Part shown: piece by piece, positions 49,230 through 59,551 of the stretch
How positions within the stretch are numbered: position 1 is the stretch's first letter
How the letters are laid out: the number at the start of each line of letters is the position of its first letter
DNA from: Diplonema japonicum
Lineage: Eukaryota; Euglenozoa; Diplonemea; Diplonemida; Diplonemidae
DNA: 64,000 bases
Assembly: GCA_964019335.1 (NCBI GenBank)
Contig: OZ025722.1
Coordinates: 62,001 to 126,000 of the forward strand
Direction: 5' to 3'
The notes under the pieces: generated by a model
What the model was told of the DNA's origin: nothing
The model's input: only the letters and a program-made list of their open reading frames with translations
Database searches by the model: none
Program-made: the position numbers and the translations under genes

Positions 49230-50173
49230 ATTTTTTTTTTTTTTTAAATAACTATTGATTTATGAAAAGTGTACTTTGTTTTCCCGCGGCTGATTATCAG
49301 CCAAGAGAAAGAGTAAAATCCACATTATAATTCATGATAATACGTAATTTTATGTATTTTTCTGGTTCCCGATGGCACTCCCGAACCCCAAAGCCAGGAA
49401 GTCTAGGATGTGACATAACATTAAGACAGGGGGTTGCTTGCACTTCTCGTCCACGCCTTCAGCATGGCAGTCAACCTGGGCCAGCCTTGCAATTTTGTGC
49501 TTATGCTTCATGGTATGGTTCAGGCGGCTTTAAAGGGACCAGAGGCTCGGCGGCTTTAACCCTCCTTTGTACAGGGCATCGAACTGCGTTATCATGTCGG
49601 CCATCCTGGGCTTTCTGATAGATGAGGCTGAACTCGATGAACTCCCTGAGGAACCTGGGTGCACTAGCGACGCATGGCCACGACAAGAGACCCCTGATCT
49701 CGTCCACCCAAACAGCTCCCTACTTAGAGGGGCTGAGCGATGTTCTTACTGCAGATGCCATCTATGACTATGACTGAAGGGCGAACCCCGACAGCCGGCA
49801 CCAGGATGCAACAGCAGAATGGTGACAGGATATGGCACAAATACCGCAAAAACTTGTTGATTTTCTGGCTTCTTTTCTCTGACGCCCCATTTTCACAATC
49901 TGCAGAAAAACATAGAGAGGGAAAAAATAAAGTACTTTGTGTTCCCTAGGGAAATATGGAAAATTTTATTTTCCCGGCTCTAGCCAAAATCCCCCTTAGA
50001 GGGAATCCAGAAACAAAAAAAAACGTAAAAAAATCCCCCCCCTTAAAAAAATGTAACTTTTTTTTTCCTTCACCTCACGTTTTTCTTCCCCCTCACCTTC
50101 TTTTCGTTATTATCCTCCAACAACGCAAAAAAAAAGGAGGGGGGGGGAGAGGTGTCCAAAAGAGAAAAAAAAA
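49230..50173. other. Spacer with a GC-richer relic
   Basis: The outer parts are AT- and homopolymer-rich. The 49380-49830 stretch has higher GC and codon-like texture on both strands but no continuous frame or recognisable domain. It may be a decayed gene or transposon fragment; I cannot assign it. Confidence 0.5.
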
Positions 50174-52090
50174 ATGAAACCCTTCGATCGCATCTGGGAG
50201 GAAGAAATTAAACAGAGTTTGATAACAGCTACGAACAACCAACTGGCTAAAAGAGTGAAAGAGGGCGTGAGGCAGGCCGAGCACAGGGAGATCTCCCCTC
50301 GGTTGATGAACACCCTTGTAAAGCATGCGGGCAAGGCTTCCGTGAGGGATGGGGTCATGGGGGACATGGTAGTAAGACGCTTTAGATACACAAAAGCAGT
50401 AACCGCTAAAAGCTTCTACCTGGCAATGATCCTAAACGGGTTGGCAAAAATGAACAACGCCACGCACATTCGACAGCTGACCGAACAGTACGTGGTAAAC
50501 GACAGTTTTCGGGATGTTGACACCAAAGCGGTTACCGCAATGCTGTGGGGAATGAACAAGGTCTCAGTCACCCCGCCTCAAGCGCTTAAACAAAGCATTT
50601 TGTTAAGGCCGTTTAGAAGGAGGTACAACCCCGGCCAGGTGGCTCTCATAGGATCGGTCCTTGGAGAGGAAAGCTTATCGCGAATCAAGGAATATCTCCT
50701 CAGTACAACTGACGTGGTAACCTTAGAGTGCATGGCAAGATTGCTAAAAACCTTCGGTGACAATAAAAGCGTCCGTTATTCTATCGTGCAAAAGATTGCG
50801 CACAACCCCGTGAAAGCGGAAGGGAAGCAGTTTTTTCGCGATGTCACCGAGGTCCTGAAGTACCTGCACAAGCATGATATTCCGTTGGAGCGCGAAGAGA
50901 GCATCAAAACGTTGAAAGCTACGAAATATCTTATCCAACAAGCTTTGAACCAAATGGCCGACAAGACGCAGCTGTTGGAGCCGCGGTGTGTTCTCTCGCT
51001 GTTCTGGTCTGCTTCAAGGATCCGTAGCAACAAGAACAGTTCGTCGTGGATGTCAGACGGCTTGTTCAGCAAGATAGCCAGAGATGTGGAGGCCAGTTTC
51101 GACATCGATTTAAAGGATCCTGCGAGCGTCTATTTGCTAGCGCAAATGCTGTGGGTGTTTCACAAAGAGAAGTGTAAAATCCCAGCCAAACTGGCGCAAC
51201 TCGCAGCGGAGATCCTCGAAATACACCCGCACCACGAACCATTCACAAGAACCAAGCTCCACCACCTTCTAAAAGACTCAGGTTCCGTAGGCACACGTAT
51301 CTCGAAACTAGAAATCAGGATGAAAAGACGGGACGGATTCTCCGAACTTAACACACATCAAATAGCTATGGTGTTGCAAAGCATAAGATACGCACTGGGA
51401 CGAGTCCCTGCTGATATCGTCGACCTGGCGGTGGAACGTATTGCAAGAACTGGGTTGCGAAACGCCACGGAAAAAGGAGTGGCATCCATCCTCAACGAAG
51501 TGAACGAGGGAAACATGGCTCTGATGGTCATGAAAGAGATCGAAGAAAGGGGTCTGCACGGCATCGGACCGCGTGCCATAGGTGTGCTAGCTTACTGCCA
51601 CGCAAGGGCCGGGCGGTACTCAACACGTTTCTGGGAGATGTTGGAGGAAGTTGCGAAATCAGATAAATCGTTGCGTTTTGATTTGAAATCGTGTTTTTTA
51701 GTATCGGCGTCGGTCTTGCGTGTCAAGAAAACACTCCCGCACACTTCTGCCCGGGTTACGCAAAGCCTTCTGGAGCTCGGTGTTTCAGACTTTGCTGCTC
51801 GTGAAGCAGCCCGGCTTGCTGCGATGGCCACCATGTCCCCTGAACCTTCCCAGATTCTCTTGTCCCACCTCTCTGCCATTATCGTGGCTGATCCTTCGGT
51901 GCTGTCCCACGTAGAGTGTGTCACGTTGGCCCGCGGCCTCGTGCAGGCCAAGATCCCGTCACCCGAGCTTTTTAAAGCCCTCCGGGATTCCGCAGCAATG
52001 AGGGGAAAGCAAAATACAAAGGGTGGTCAACCATACAGTGCCGTGGCTGTGCGTGGTGCGCTTTTTGAGGAAAAAAAGAGTTTTGCTTGA
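50174..52090 (+). CDS. Alpha-helical repeat protein (FAST/OPR-like pattern), possibly organellar RNA-binding
   Basis: 638 residues made almost wholly of helix pairs of about 35-40 residues, with motifs such as VVTLECMARLLKTFGDN, AMVLQSIRYALGRVPADI, GPRAIGVLAYCHARAGR and VECVTLARGLVQAKIPS. The spacing (hydrophobic helix, short turn, -P- or -D-, second helix) resembles OPR, HPR or FASTK-type helical repeats. These bind mitochondrial or plastid RNA. There is no clear RAP domain at the C-terminus and no obvious presequence, although the N-terminus is rich in Arg/Lys. Confidence in a helical solenoid is good; the RNA role is inference. There are no introns. Confidence 0.6.
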   Translation: MKPFDRIWEEEIKQSLITATNNQLAKRVKEGVRQAEHREISPRLMNTLVKHAGKASVRDGVMGDMVVRRFRYTKAVTAKSFYLAMILNGLAKMNNATHIRQLTEQYVVNDSFRDVDTKAVTAMLWGMNKVSVTPPQALKQSILLRPFRRRYNPGQVALIGSVLGEESLSRIKEYLLSTTDVVTLECMARLLKTFGDNKSVRYSIVQKIAHNPVKAEGKQFFRDVTEVLKYLHKHDIPLEREESIKTLKATKYLIQQALNQMADKTQLLEPRCVLSLFWSASRIRSNKNSSSWMSDGLFSKIARDVEASFDIDLKDPASVYLLAQMLWVFHKEKCKIPAKLAQLAAEILEIHPHHEPFTRTKLHHLLKDSGSVGTRISKLEIRMKRRDGFSELNTHQIAMVLQSIRYALGRVPADIVDLAVERIARTGLRNATEKGVASILNEVNEGNMALMVMKEIEERGLHGIGPRAIGVLAYCHARAGRYSTRFWEMLEEVAKSDKSLRFDLKSCFLVSASVLRVKKTLPHTSARVTQSLLELGVSDFAAREAARLAAMATMSPEPSQILLSHLSAIIVADPSVLSHVECVTLARGLVQAKIPSPELFKALRDSAAMRGKQNTKGGQPYSAVAVRGALFEEKKSFA

Positions 52091-52220
52091 AATAGGAGGG
52101 GCGGGGGGGGGGGGGGGGGGGGGGGAGGAATTATTTTTTTGTGTTACGTTCTGAGGAACGATTCTATCATTTCTTTTTTTTTGTTTTTGTTTTGTTTTAT
52201 GTTATTATTACTATTAGAGG

Positions 52221-52262
<42 letters not shown>

Positions 52263-52364
52263 CGTTGTCTTTTTCTGTTTCTTTCACCTGACAAAATACA
52301 TACAATATTTAGGGGTCAAATTTTAAACCGCTCAAGTTTAAAATTTAAAAAAAAAAGGGGGGGA
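52091..52364. other. Homopolymer spacer
   Basis: G run at about 52102-52125 and A41 at 52221-52261 in otherwise AT-rich sequence. No gene is seen. Confidence 0.65.
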
Positions 52365-53204
52365 ATGCTAAATGACGATGCCCGCCCTGCTGATCGAGGC
52401 AAGAAGCGTTTTAGAGAGGCGCGAAAAGGGGCTAACGTGGTGTATACAGACCCGAGGAAGAGGATGCTCCGATTCGGGGCGGCGACAGAAAGCGACCGGA
52501 ACTCGGCCACAGCGACGGAGAAGGAACGGGTGAAGGCGCATCTAATCACCGCGGTGCAAAGACAAGTTGTAAGAAAAGCCATCGCAGGTGAACCCTTGGA
52601 CCTGAGCAACCTCGGAGGGCTGGGTTTATCCGCACCAGGCCCACCGCTAGTTAACGACACCCGAAAAAAAAAACCAGTCCAGAGCGTGTGTTCTTCACAA
52701 GATATTTTCTCGTTGTCGGCACGAACTCAGTCCGTTGCCCCGCAATCTGACGTCCCGGATTCAGAACAGTGGAAATTCGTTTACGACAAAGAAAAACTGA
52801 GCACGGCATCCACCGTGTCGAGTAAAGGAAGCCGGGTACGGTCTCTCATCGATAGGTGCCAAGACCTCAAGCGGGAAATACAGATAGAGAAGGACACCGC
52901 GTCCAAAACAAACAAGGCTATTGAACAGCATGCAGCTGCTATGAATTTGCTCGACCCCACCGACGCATCTCTCTTACAGGCTGTGCACAGCATCACGAAG
53001 AAAAATCCTAGAGCACGGGAGGAGATACGAAGGATGTGCGACCGCCATGACACTTACTCAGACGCTTCGACCTTGCCCGAAATCTGCACAAACCCGCCCA
53101 TCCCCGTAGCTCCATGCCACACAACCAAAAGACACTACATTGGGCAATACAAAATCAACAGGAGTTTGATCAAAGGAACTTCTTCAGTCTCGTCGCCGGT
53201 GTGA
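52365..53204 (+). CDS. Unrecognised 279-residue basic protein
   Basis: No family recognised. The N-terminal 100 residues are Lys/Arg-rich and helical (KKRFREARKGANVVYTDPRKR). A Ser-rich disordered stretch follows. A coiled coil spans about residues 160-200 (CQDLKREIQIEKDTASKTNKA shortened here: CQDLKREIQIEKDT). The tail contains Pro and Cys and ends SSVSSPV. Composition suggests a cytoskeleton- or nucleic-acid-associated protein. There is no signal peptide or membrane segment. The ATG follows an A10/G7 stretch. Confidence 0.58.
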   Translation: MLNDDARPADRGKKRFREARKGANVVYTDPRKRMLRFGAATESDRNSATATEKERVKAHLITAVQRQVVRKAIAGEPLDLSNLGGLGLSAPGPPLVNDTRKKKPVQSVCSSQDIFSLSARTQSVAPQSDVPDSEQWKFVYDKEKLSTASTVSSKGSRVRSLIDRCQDLKREIQIEKDTASKTNKAIEQHAAAMNLLDPTDASLLQAVHSITKKNPRAREEIRRMCDRHDTYSDASTLPEICTNPPIPVAPCHTTKRHYIGQYKINRSLIKGTSSVSSPV

Positions 53205-53339
53205 TCTTTGAGAGAAGGGGGGGGGGGGGGGGGTTGCGGGGTAAGACAACAGTTTACACTGTAATTTTAAACAAAAGATTTTAACATTTTTTTGCCCCCC
53301 CCCTTATTTTGTTTCTACCACTACCACCATAGGGACTCC

Positions 53340-53370
<31 letters not shown>

Positions 53371-53438
53371 TGTTTTTTTTGTTTCCTCATTTATCTCAAT
53401 CCCGTTTTTTTTTTCTTTCGTTTTTTTAATAAGCAAAA

Positions 53439-56400
53439 ATGGAGTTCACGGATGCGAAAAATATGAAAATCCCGCGGTTTAAAAATTTTAGGGATGAGTT
53501 GAAAGCGAACCTGGTGGCGTTCGAGAAGCGGAAAGACTGGGCGGATTTGACAAAGGCCATCGCAAACCTGCAGAAAACCATGATGAAGTACAAAGATGTC
53601 GGGGTGATGCCGGAAAAACTCCTCTTGTCGAAGCGCTTGGGACAAACCCTGAACATCTCTCTACCCAGCGGGGTGCACAAAAAAACCCTGGAGCTCTACA
53701 AAACCGTGTTTCAAATCGTCGGATCAAAATTGGAGGAAGACCTTCCCGTCTACGCACCAGGGCTTTTCAAGGTTTTCCCCGACGCCAGCATGGACATCAA
53801 GCCCCTTGTCTACGAAATCTATAAGGAGCATTTCCTGCCGCTCTCTTCCAGAAGCCTCCGGCCCTGCCTCGGAGGGCTGTTGTCCAGCATTCTCCCTGTC
53901 CTTGAAGAAGAGAATTCCGAGTTGTACCCCGACGTCTTGAGCCTCCTCCAGGCCATCCAGACAAAATTCTGCGACGACGGCATGCAAGGCTCATTCATGT
54001 TACATCTCTGGGAAACACTGAAATACAACGAACCGTCGAGGCTGGCGTGTTTGAACTACTTGCTAACGATTCTTCCAAGAACCACGAAGAAGCGGTCGGA
54101 GCCGGTCCTCACGGAGGAACTCCTTGGAGGGGCTCCGGAAGTGGCCGTTTCAGCCATGGTAGCCGTTCTGGGCAGCAACAAGGAAATGGTTCTACGAACA
54201 GGCTTGGACCTGCTCTCCAACAGCATGATGCTCCATGTACAAGACCAATTCACGGAGGCACAGAAAACCAAGCTGATAGAATGCGCATTGGTGCTTATGG
54301 GCAGGGAGGAGCTCCCGCTCACCAGACGCATCTCAAAATGGTTCTCCGGCGACGATAAACCCTGCCCAGAGTACTTCACGAAGAACTCCGCTGACAGAGT
54401 TTCCAAAGCGTACTCACGACTCATCGCAGGTGTTGGGGACAGCCCGCAGGCAGCGCATCTTGTTATCAAACTGAGCGAGCTGTTAAACCCTGAAGCACAG
54501 GAGGCAGCCATGCCGCAGTATTGCAAATTCCTGCTTAGCGGAGTCTGCAAACCGAGCGACGCGTTGCGTCCTCTCCGAGCCCACCTCTTGTTGGACTTCA
54601 TCGCGCAGAGCTTCGAGAATCCCAACGCATCTCCTGAAACCTTGAAAACCATTGTTGACGTGGCCACTGTTATGTCGGGCTACATCGAGGTCCGACAGAA
54701 GAACCATGAGAGGCTTGTCAAAGTCGTGCGTTCCGCTTTGGACTTCACAAAGCGCACTGTCTTATCGCCGTGCAGCGATTCCGAGGAAGCTTACGACCAG
54801 CTTATTGCAATGCAACACGCTATAAAAACCGTCACATTGATGACTAAGGCGTACACGGACGTGCTTTGCTCGCCTTTGTCTGTTTTCGAAGATCTTTTTA
54901 AATCATATCTGGACCTGGCGTGCCTGACGATCGATGCGCTGCAACAGCACAACGAGGAGGAAAGGATTACGGAGAAGAAGATGTACAAAGGTGTATCATC
55001 GAGCTCCGAGGTCAACGTTTTAACCATCGTGGTACTAGGGTACATAAAAGAAGGGCTCTCTGTTGTGAAGGACCGCAAGGAACAGCAGGAGCAGCGGCAA
55101 CAACAGCAAGAGGACCAACGTGAGCCGGAGTGGCTGACGAAGATGCTCGTTTTGTACAAACACGCGGACTGCAAGATGGGTCTGGAGTGCAGCGAAATAC
55201 TAGTCGACGTTCTGTGCTGCGAGAAACTACCGTCCAGCGCCGCTTACGAAGAAGAGTTGATACGGTACCTGTGGATCTGCCTGTCGGAACAAGATGAGTG
55301 TTTATACGCGAAATGCGAACAATTACTGAAGATTTGTAACAATGGAAAGAGGTGGCAGACGATATTTGATCAGATCTCGGTGGCTGACATGCGAAACGGC
55401 AGCAGCCTGACCGAGCAAGGGTTTTCGAGGTTCCTCAACATGTGGCACGCGCTAGAAGATCTCGGAGCACACGATCCGGGTCTTCTCCGCGAGCCTTTGA
55501 AACAAGCCCTTGAAACCCTTCAATCTGGCAACCCCACCGAGCGCAACAAAGGAGTGTCGTTTTTGCAACACGCAAGCGGGAGCATTGGACGGATCTTCGA
55601 CCCGTACCTATCAATGCTGTTCAACAGCCAAGCGGTGGCTGCCGATCCGAAATTCTTGGAGTACGTGTTGACTATCTTGCAGACGGTCATCGACAGGTGC
55701 CCGCAAGCATTCATCACACACATTATCGATACAGATGTGTCGGAGTCCATCTCGAAGAGTTATGAAGAGTACTCTAACAGCACCTCACCTCCAGGCACCT
55801 ACCTAGATGTCTTGGCAGGTATATGTGTATATTTAGTCAGCACGTCGATGAGCTCGCATGATGTGGACTTGTCCGTGCGGTCTGGGACGCTTCTCCTCTC
55901 GTTGATCCAAAGAGCCTCGAACTCCCCTCGGAACGCCAAATGCGTGAAAGTTTGCACCTCTTACTTCGAGACCTGTGTCAGAAGTTTGTCCGCGTCGCTT
56001 CTCCCCGAACCCGTTCCGGTTCTGTCGCTGTTGCTCGTGGATTGTATTTACGGGTTGGCTCGGTACATGCAGCTGAAGGCAGATTTCTCAGACCTGTTCG
56101 ATCTCGAGGATGGTTCTTCCAAGAGCTTCAACGGATGGATGTTGCCTAACACATCCGTGCTGAGCAGTTCAAACGGTGGGAACAGAACACCGTACCAAAT
56201 GCTGGTGTCGTTGTTGATCGACGGTGTAACATATGCTGCGAAGGACGAAAAGGCGGGGATCTTCAATTTGAAACAGTGGTGCACAGTCTACAAGAACTTC
56301 CTCCCGCTCTTCGGCGACATCGTTCAAGGACTGGCCGAGGCGTCGCATTCTCACTTCACACAGCTTCTGAACAACTGTCTGACAAAGGATGCGACCCCTC

Positions 56401-58158
56401 ACCAAATCCAGGTCATGGAAGAAATCCTCAACCTGATATCAACTCTGGGAACCTGGCTGCTGTCAATCCAACCCAAAAAGGACGCGATAAAATCGGAGAA
56501 CCAGTCCGCTTCGAATTTAATAACCAACTTCACCACCCTGTTCAAAGACACTGGAGCGAACGGCTCCGTATCAGGCGAACTGTTCGAAGACGCAAGCCCG
56601 TCTGAAATAGCAATGAAGCATTTCTGTCAGGGTTTCGACAGCTATCTTAAGGTGATCCACGGGCTCGAATGTGTTATACAAGACGAAGAAAAACCTTTCG
56701 CGATCCTGCGGCAAAAATCCCTACGCGTAGCGATGTCGAAAGTGCTAACGTCAATGTTCAAAGCAAACCCATGGCACTTCTTCAATGGTGTCATGTTCTT
56801 ATGGGCAAGCCATATTATGCAAAACAACTGGAGGCCGATTATCGAAGCTGAAGCGGATGTACATTACGTGGATTTACTGTTATTGGTTCAACCGCTCGGG
56901 GTGCGCGAGCTCACCGCAGGTATCATAGAGGTGACAAACGATCTCTCGAACAAGGTTAGAAACAGCATCAAACGCTCGCGCGACCAGGTGTTTGGAAATT
57001 ACGAGCTTTTCGGTGCGGACCTGCTAACACAATACATAACCTACGCACCCATTGACGCAATAGGAAGACTCGTCAAGGTGATGCCATCCTTGCTGTCTTG
57101 GATAAAGGATATGACGTCGGCGAACGCTGGTGCTTCCCACGCATTTTCTCACAGCACGTTTTTAAGGCTGCTTTGCAGTATCGTGACGAAGTTTACGGAG
57201 GTGATCAACACGCAAGGGAACCAATGGTCCAGCGTGTGTCGATCGTATCTACAAGACAAGAAAAGCTTCAAGGAGGTCTACGACACTTTTGCAAAACTTC
57301 TCGAGGCTGTTCCGCGGCTCATGGCAGCGAATGAACCATCCCCGCAGAGCTCCGTCGATATCATTAGCGCTGCGATGGATCTTATCACAGCTGATCTGAA
57401 GCTTATCAAAAAAACCTCTTTTTTGGGAACGTCTGAACGGATGTGCGGGCTCGTTGTCGGCATCACGCAACAGCATTTCTCAACGCTTTTTAAAATGGGC
57501 GAGGACAACCCTGACCGTGCGACACCGCTTCGGCGAATGCACATAAAACGGATCCACTCGGCATTGGCCTTCCTTACTGAAGCAGTGAGGACCTTCACGC
57601 CCGTCGGCATGCGGCCGCTCCGTCCCATTGTTCTGGATCATATTTCAGACACTTTATTCTTCAGGGTGGACCAGTTGACACTGTCTCTGTGGCGAACGCT
57701 GTTCTCCCTTCTTGTTGGGGGTTCTGACGCTGCTGTCAAGGAGATGATCGAAAACACTTTAGCGAAGATCCAGCTTCCCACTGGAATGGGTTCTGTCTTC
57801 AGCTCCGCTGAGAAGGAGGCCCAGAACAGAGCCAAGGGCTTGCGAAGGCTAGCGTTCTTGCTGACAAGCTCCGGGACTCACCTTTCTAACGCGCATTTGC
57901 TGGCAACGATTTTGGAAAAGCTGATCGAGTCTATGAAGTATGGCAAGAAAGGGGGAAGAGGGGGGGGGGGGGGGGGGGGATTATACAAAACAATGCAGAA
58001 ACTACTCCGAGTGGCCATTTGTTTCGCGGCAGATCCTGATCTGCTTCCGAGCCATTTTATGCCAAACGGACGCGCACAGTCTGGCGCCCTTCTGGCCGCT
58101 GATTGTAACGGAACTCGTATCAGTGTTGTCCAACCCCAAAGCAGAGAAGTATGTTGGG

Positions 58159-58191
<33 letters not shown>

Positions 58192-59327
58192 AGAACTCTT
58201 GTAATTGAGGCTTTGAAGGTGATTGACACTGCCCGGGTGGTGCTGCCAAGTGTATGTGTTTTCTTCTTTTTTTTTTTTTTTTTTTTTGTGGGGATAACAG
58301 AATTATGGAAATAAGAAGAAGTACATTCAGATGTGTGTGTTCGCTGTTGACCTCCTCGTCGATGTCGCCTGTTGCCTTTTTTTCCCTTCCAGACCAAAGG
58401 GGCCTTTCGGTCCCTTTCAACGAACACTCGGATCACATATCAGCATCTCTCTGCGTCTTCTCACATTGACAGGTGAACAGGAGGACGACTCGCGTCAAGA
58501 TGATTCTTTCAACAAGCTTTGTGCCACTTTGGTAGGATGGTTGCACTCATGCTCATTCATTTAAAGTCCATTTTCCGATGTCCTTTCCACATCGTATCGG
58601 GACTCGTGTTCGAAGGGGACAGAGGACACACACACACTTACAACCTGTAATCAAGTAGTCTCTTTTTTTAAGGGGGAAAAAAAAAAAAAAAAAAAAACAG
58701 GACTTCCATACTTACCGCTGGATTTTCATCGACTCAGAGGGTGGGTCCCATCCGACAGATGGATGTTACACCCCTTTGGTTGAAGTTCTTTCCAGGCTTC
58801 CACAGGCGCACGAAGGTGTTGGTGACGACGCGTCCGAGAACCCCGAGGCAGCCGTGGAGAGGGTCTTGAACGTCATCGCTGGCGTCAGGGTTGACGGGGA
58901 CGTGAAGGCCAGCGTACCGTTGCTCACAATACCCGAGAGGCTTTACGAAGATGTGTTGGGGGGTTCTGTATGCATAGAAGAGATAGGGAGGGCTCTGCAA
59001 GTGGTTGCCACAAAGCCATGTGAGGGTACCTATATCAAAGGTGTTTCGAGCCAACCTGGGAAACCCGATACCTCATATATCTTACGTGCGATGGAGGTGG
59101 ATCTTGCAGAGTTGCACCTGGCCTCTCCAGGCACATTTTTCCGGAATCTTGCTGCTCTGATGACCGTGTCTGCTGCAACCATAACGCGGTCCGACTCCCT
59201 GACCCACCAGCCTTTCCGTTACAATTCCCCTTCCTTTGCAGGAAGAGCGAGTGTTTCTGGTTTCGCCAGCGGTAAAGCATCAAGAACACCTCCTCCTCAG
59301 GTTCAGAGTCCTACCAGTGATGTGTGA
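53439..59327 (+). CDS. DOP1: Dopey/DOP1 family protein (endosome-Golgi trafficking)
   Basis: Four exons (53439-57937, 57999-58148, 58194-58251, 58701-59327) give 1,777 residues. The first 290 residues are the conserved Dopey N-terminal domain: FEKRKDWADLTKAI, KRLGQTLNISLPSGVHKK, LPVYAPGLFKVFPDAS, VKPLVYEIY-like text, and LRPCLGGLLSSILPVLEEE. The long middle is armadillo-like helical repeats. The C-terminal Dopey region is carried by the small exons: NYSEWPFVSRQ...FWPLIVTELVSVL, then LVIEALKVIDTARVVLPS joined to DFHTYRWIFID. DOP1 works with MON2 and flippases in membrane traffic between trans-Golgi network and endosomes. Without splicing, G21 and A32 runs would cut off the C-terminus. A pyrimidine-tract acceptor just before 59242 leaves an alternative last exon possible. 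The start follows TTTTTTTAATAAG. Confidence 0.88.
57938..57998 (+). other. Cis-intron with G21 run
   Basis: GTATGGCAAGAAAG, a G run, then CAATGCAG; 61 nt, phase 2. It restores a Lys codon and the conserved NYSEWPF segment. A poly-G intron core is unusual even among the introns here. Confidence 0.85.
58149..58193 (+). other. Cis-intron with A32 run
   Basis: GTATGTTGGG, an A run, then CCAG; 45 nt, phase 2. It joins SNPKAEK to TLVIEALKV. Confidence 0.8.
58252..58700 (+). other. Long cis-intron (449 nt) with T and A runs
   Basis: Donor GTATGTG directly after VVLPS and acceptor A-run CAG before DFHTYRW, both phase 0. The join reproduces the conserved Dopey LPS/FxxYRW segment. Internal AGs and a 264-nt open stretch (58301-58564) mean a smaller alternative exon cannot be excluded. 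Confidence 0.6.
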
Positions 59328-59551
59328 AGGGGGGGGGGGGGGGGGGGGATTTGCAAAAAAAAAAGAAAAAAAGAAGAGAAGGAACAAAAAAAACTTTACT
59401 ACCTACCCCCTTTATAGCTACCCTCTCCTCCTGTTTTGCCCCCCCCCCCCCCCCCCCTGCAAACTCCCAACGAATAGATTTTTTGAGAGTTTTACCCCCC
59501 CCTTTTTTTTCTGTTTTTGTTTTGTCCGTCGATCCTTTTTAAAAAAAAATA

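Noticed and set aside
49380-49830. GC-rich stretch as a gene
   Set aside because: No continuous frame, no recognised domain on either strand; reported only as a possible relic.
58301-58564. Open stretch inside the DOP1 249-449 nt region as a coding exon
   Set aside because: Joining 58251 directly to 58701 reproduces the conserved LPS/FxxYRW segment in phase, and the open stretch has no Dopey-like text. Kept as an alternative only.
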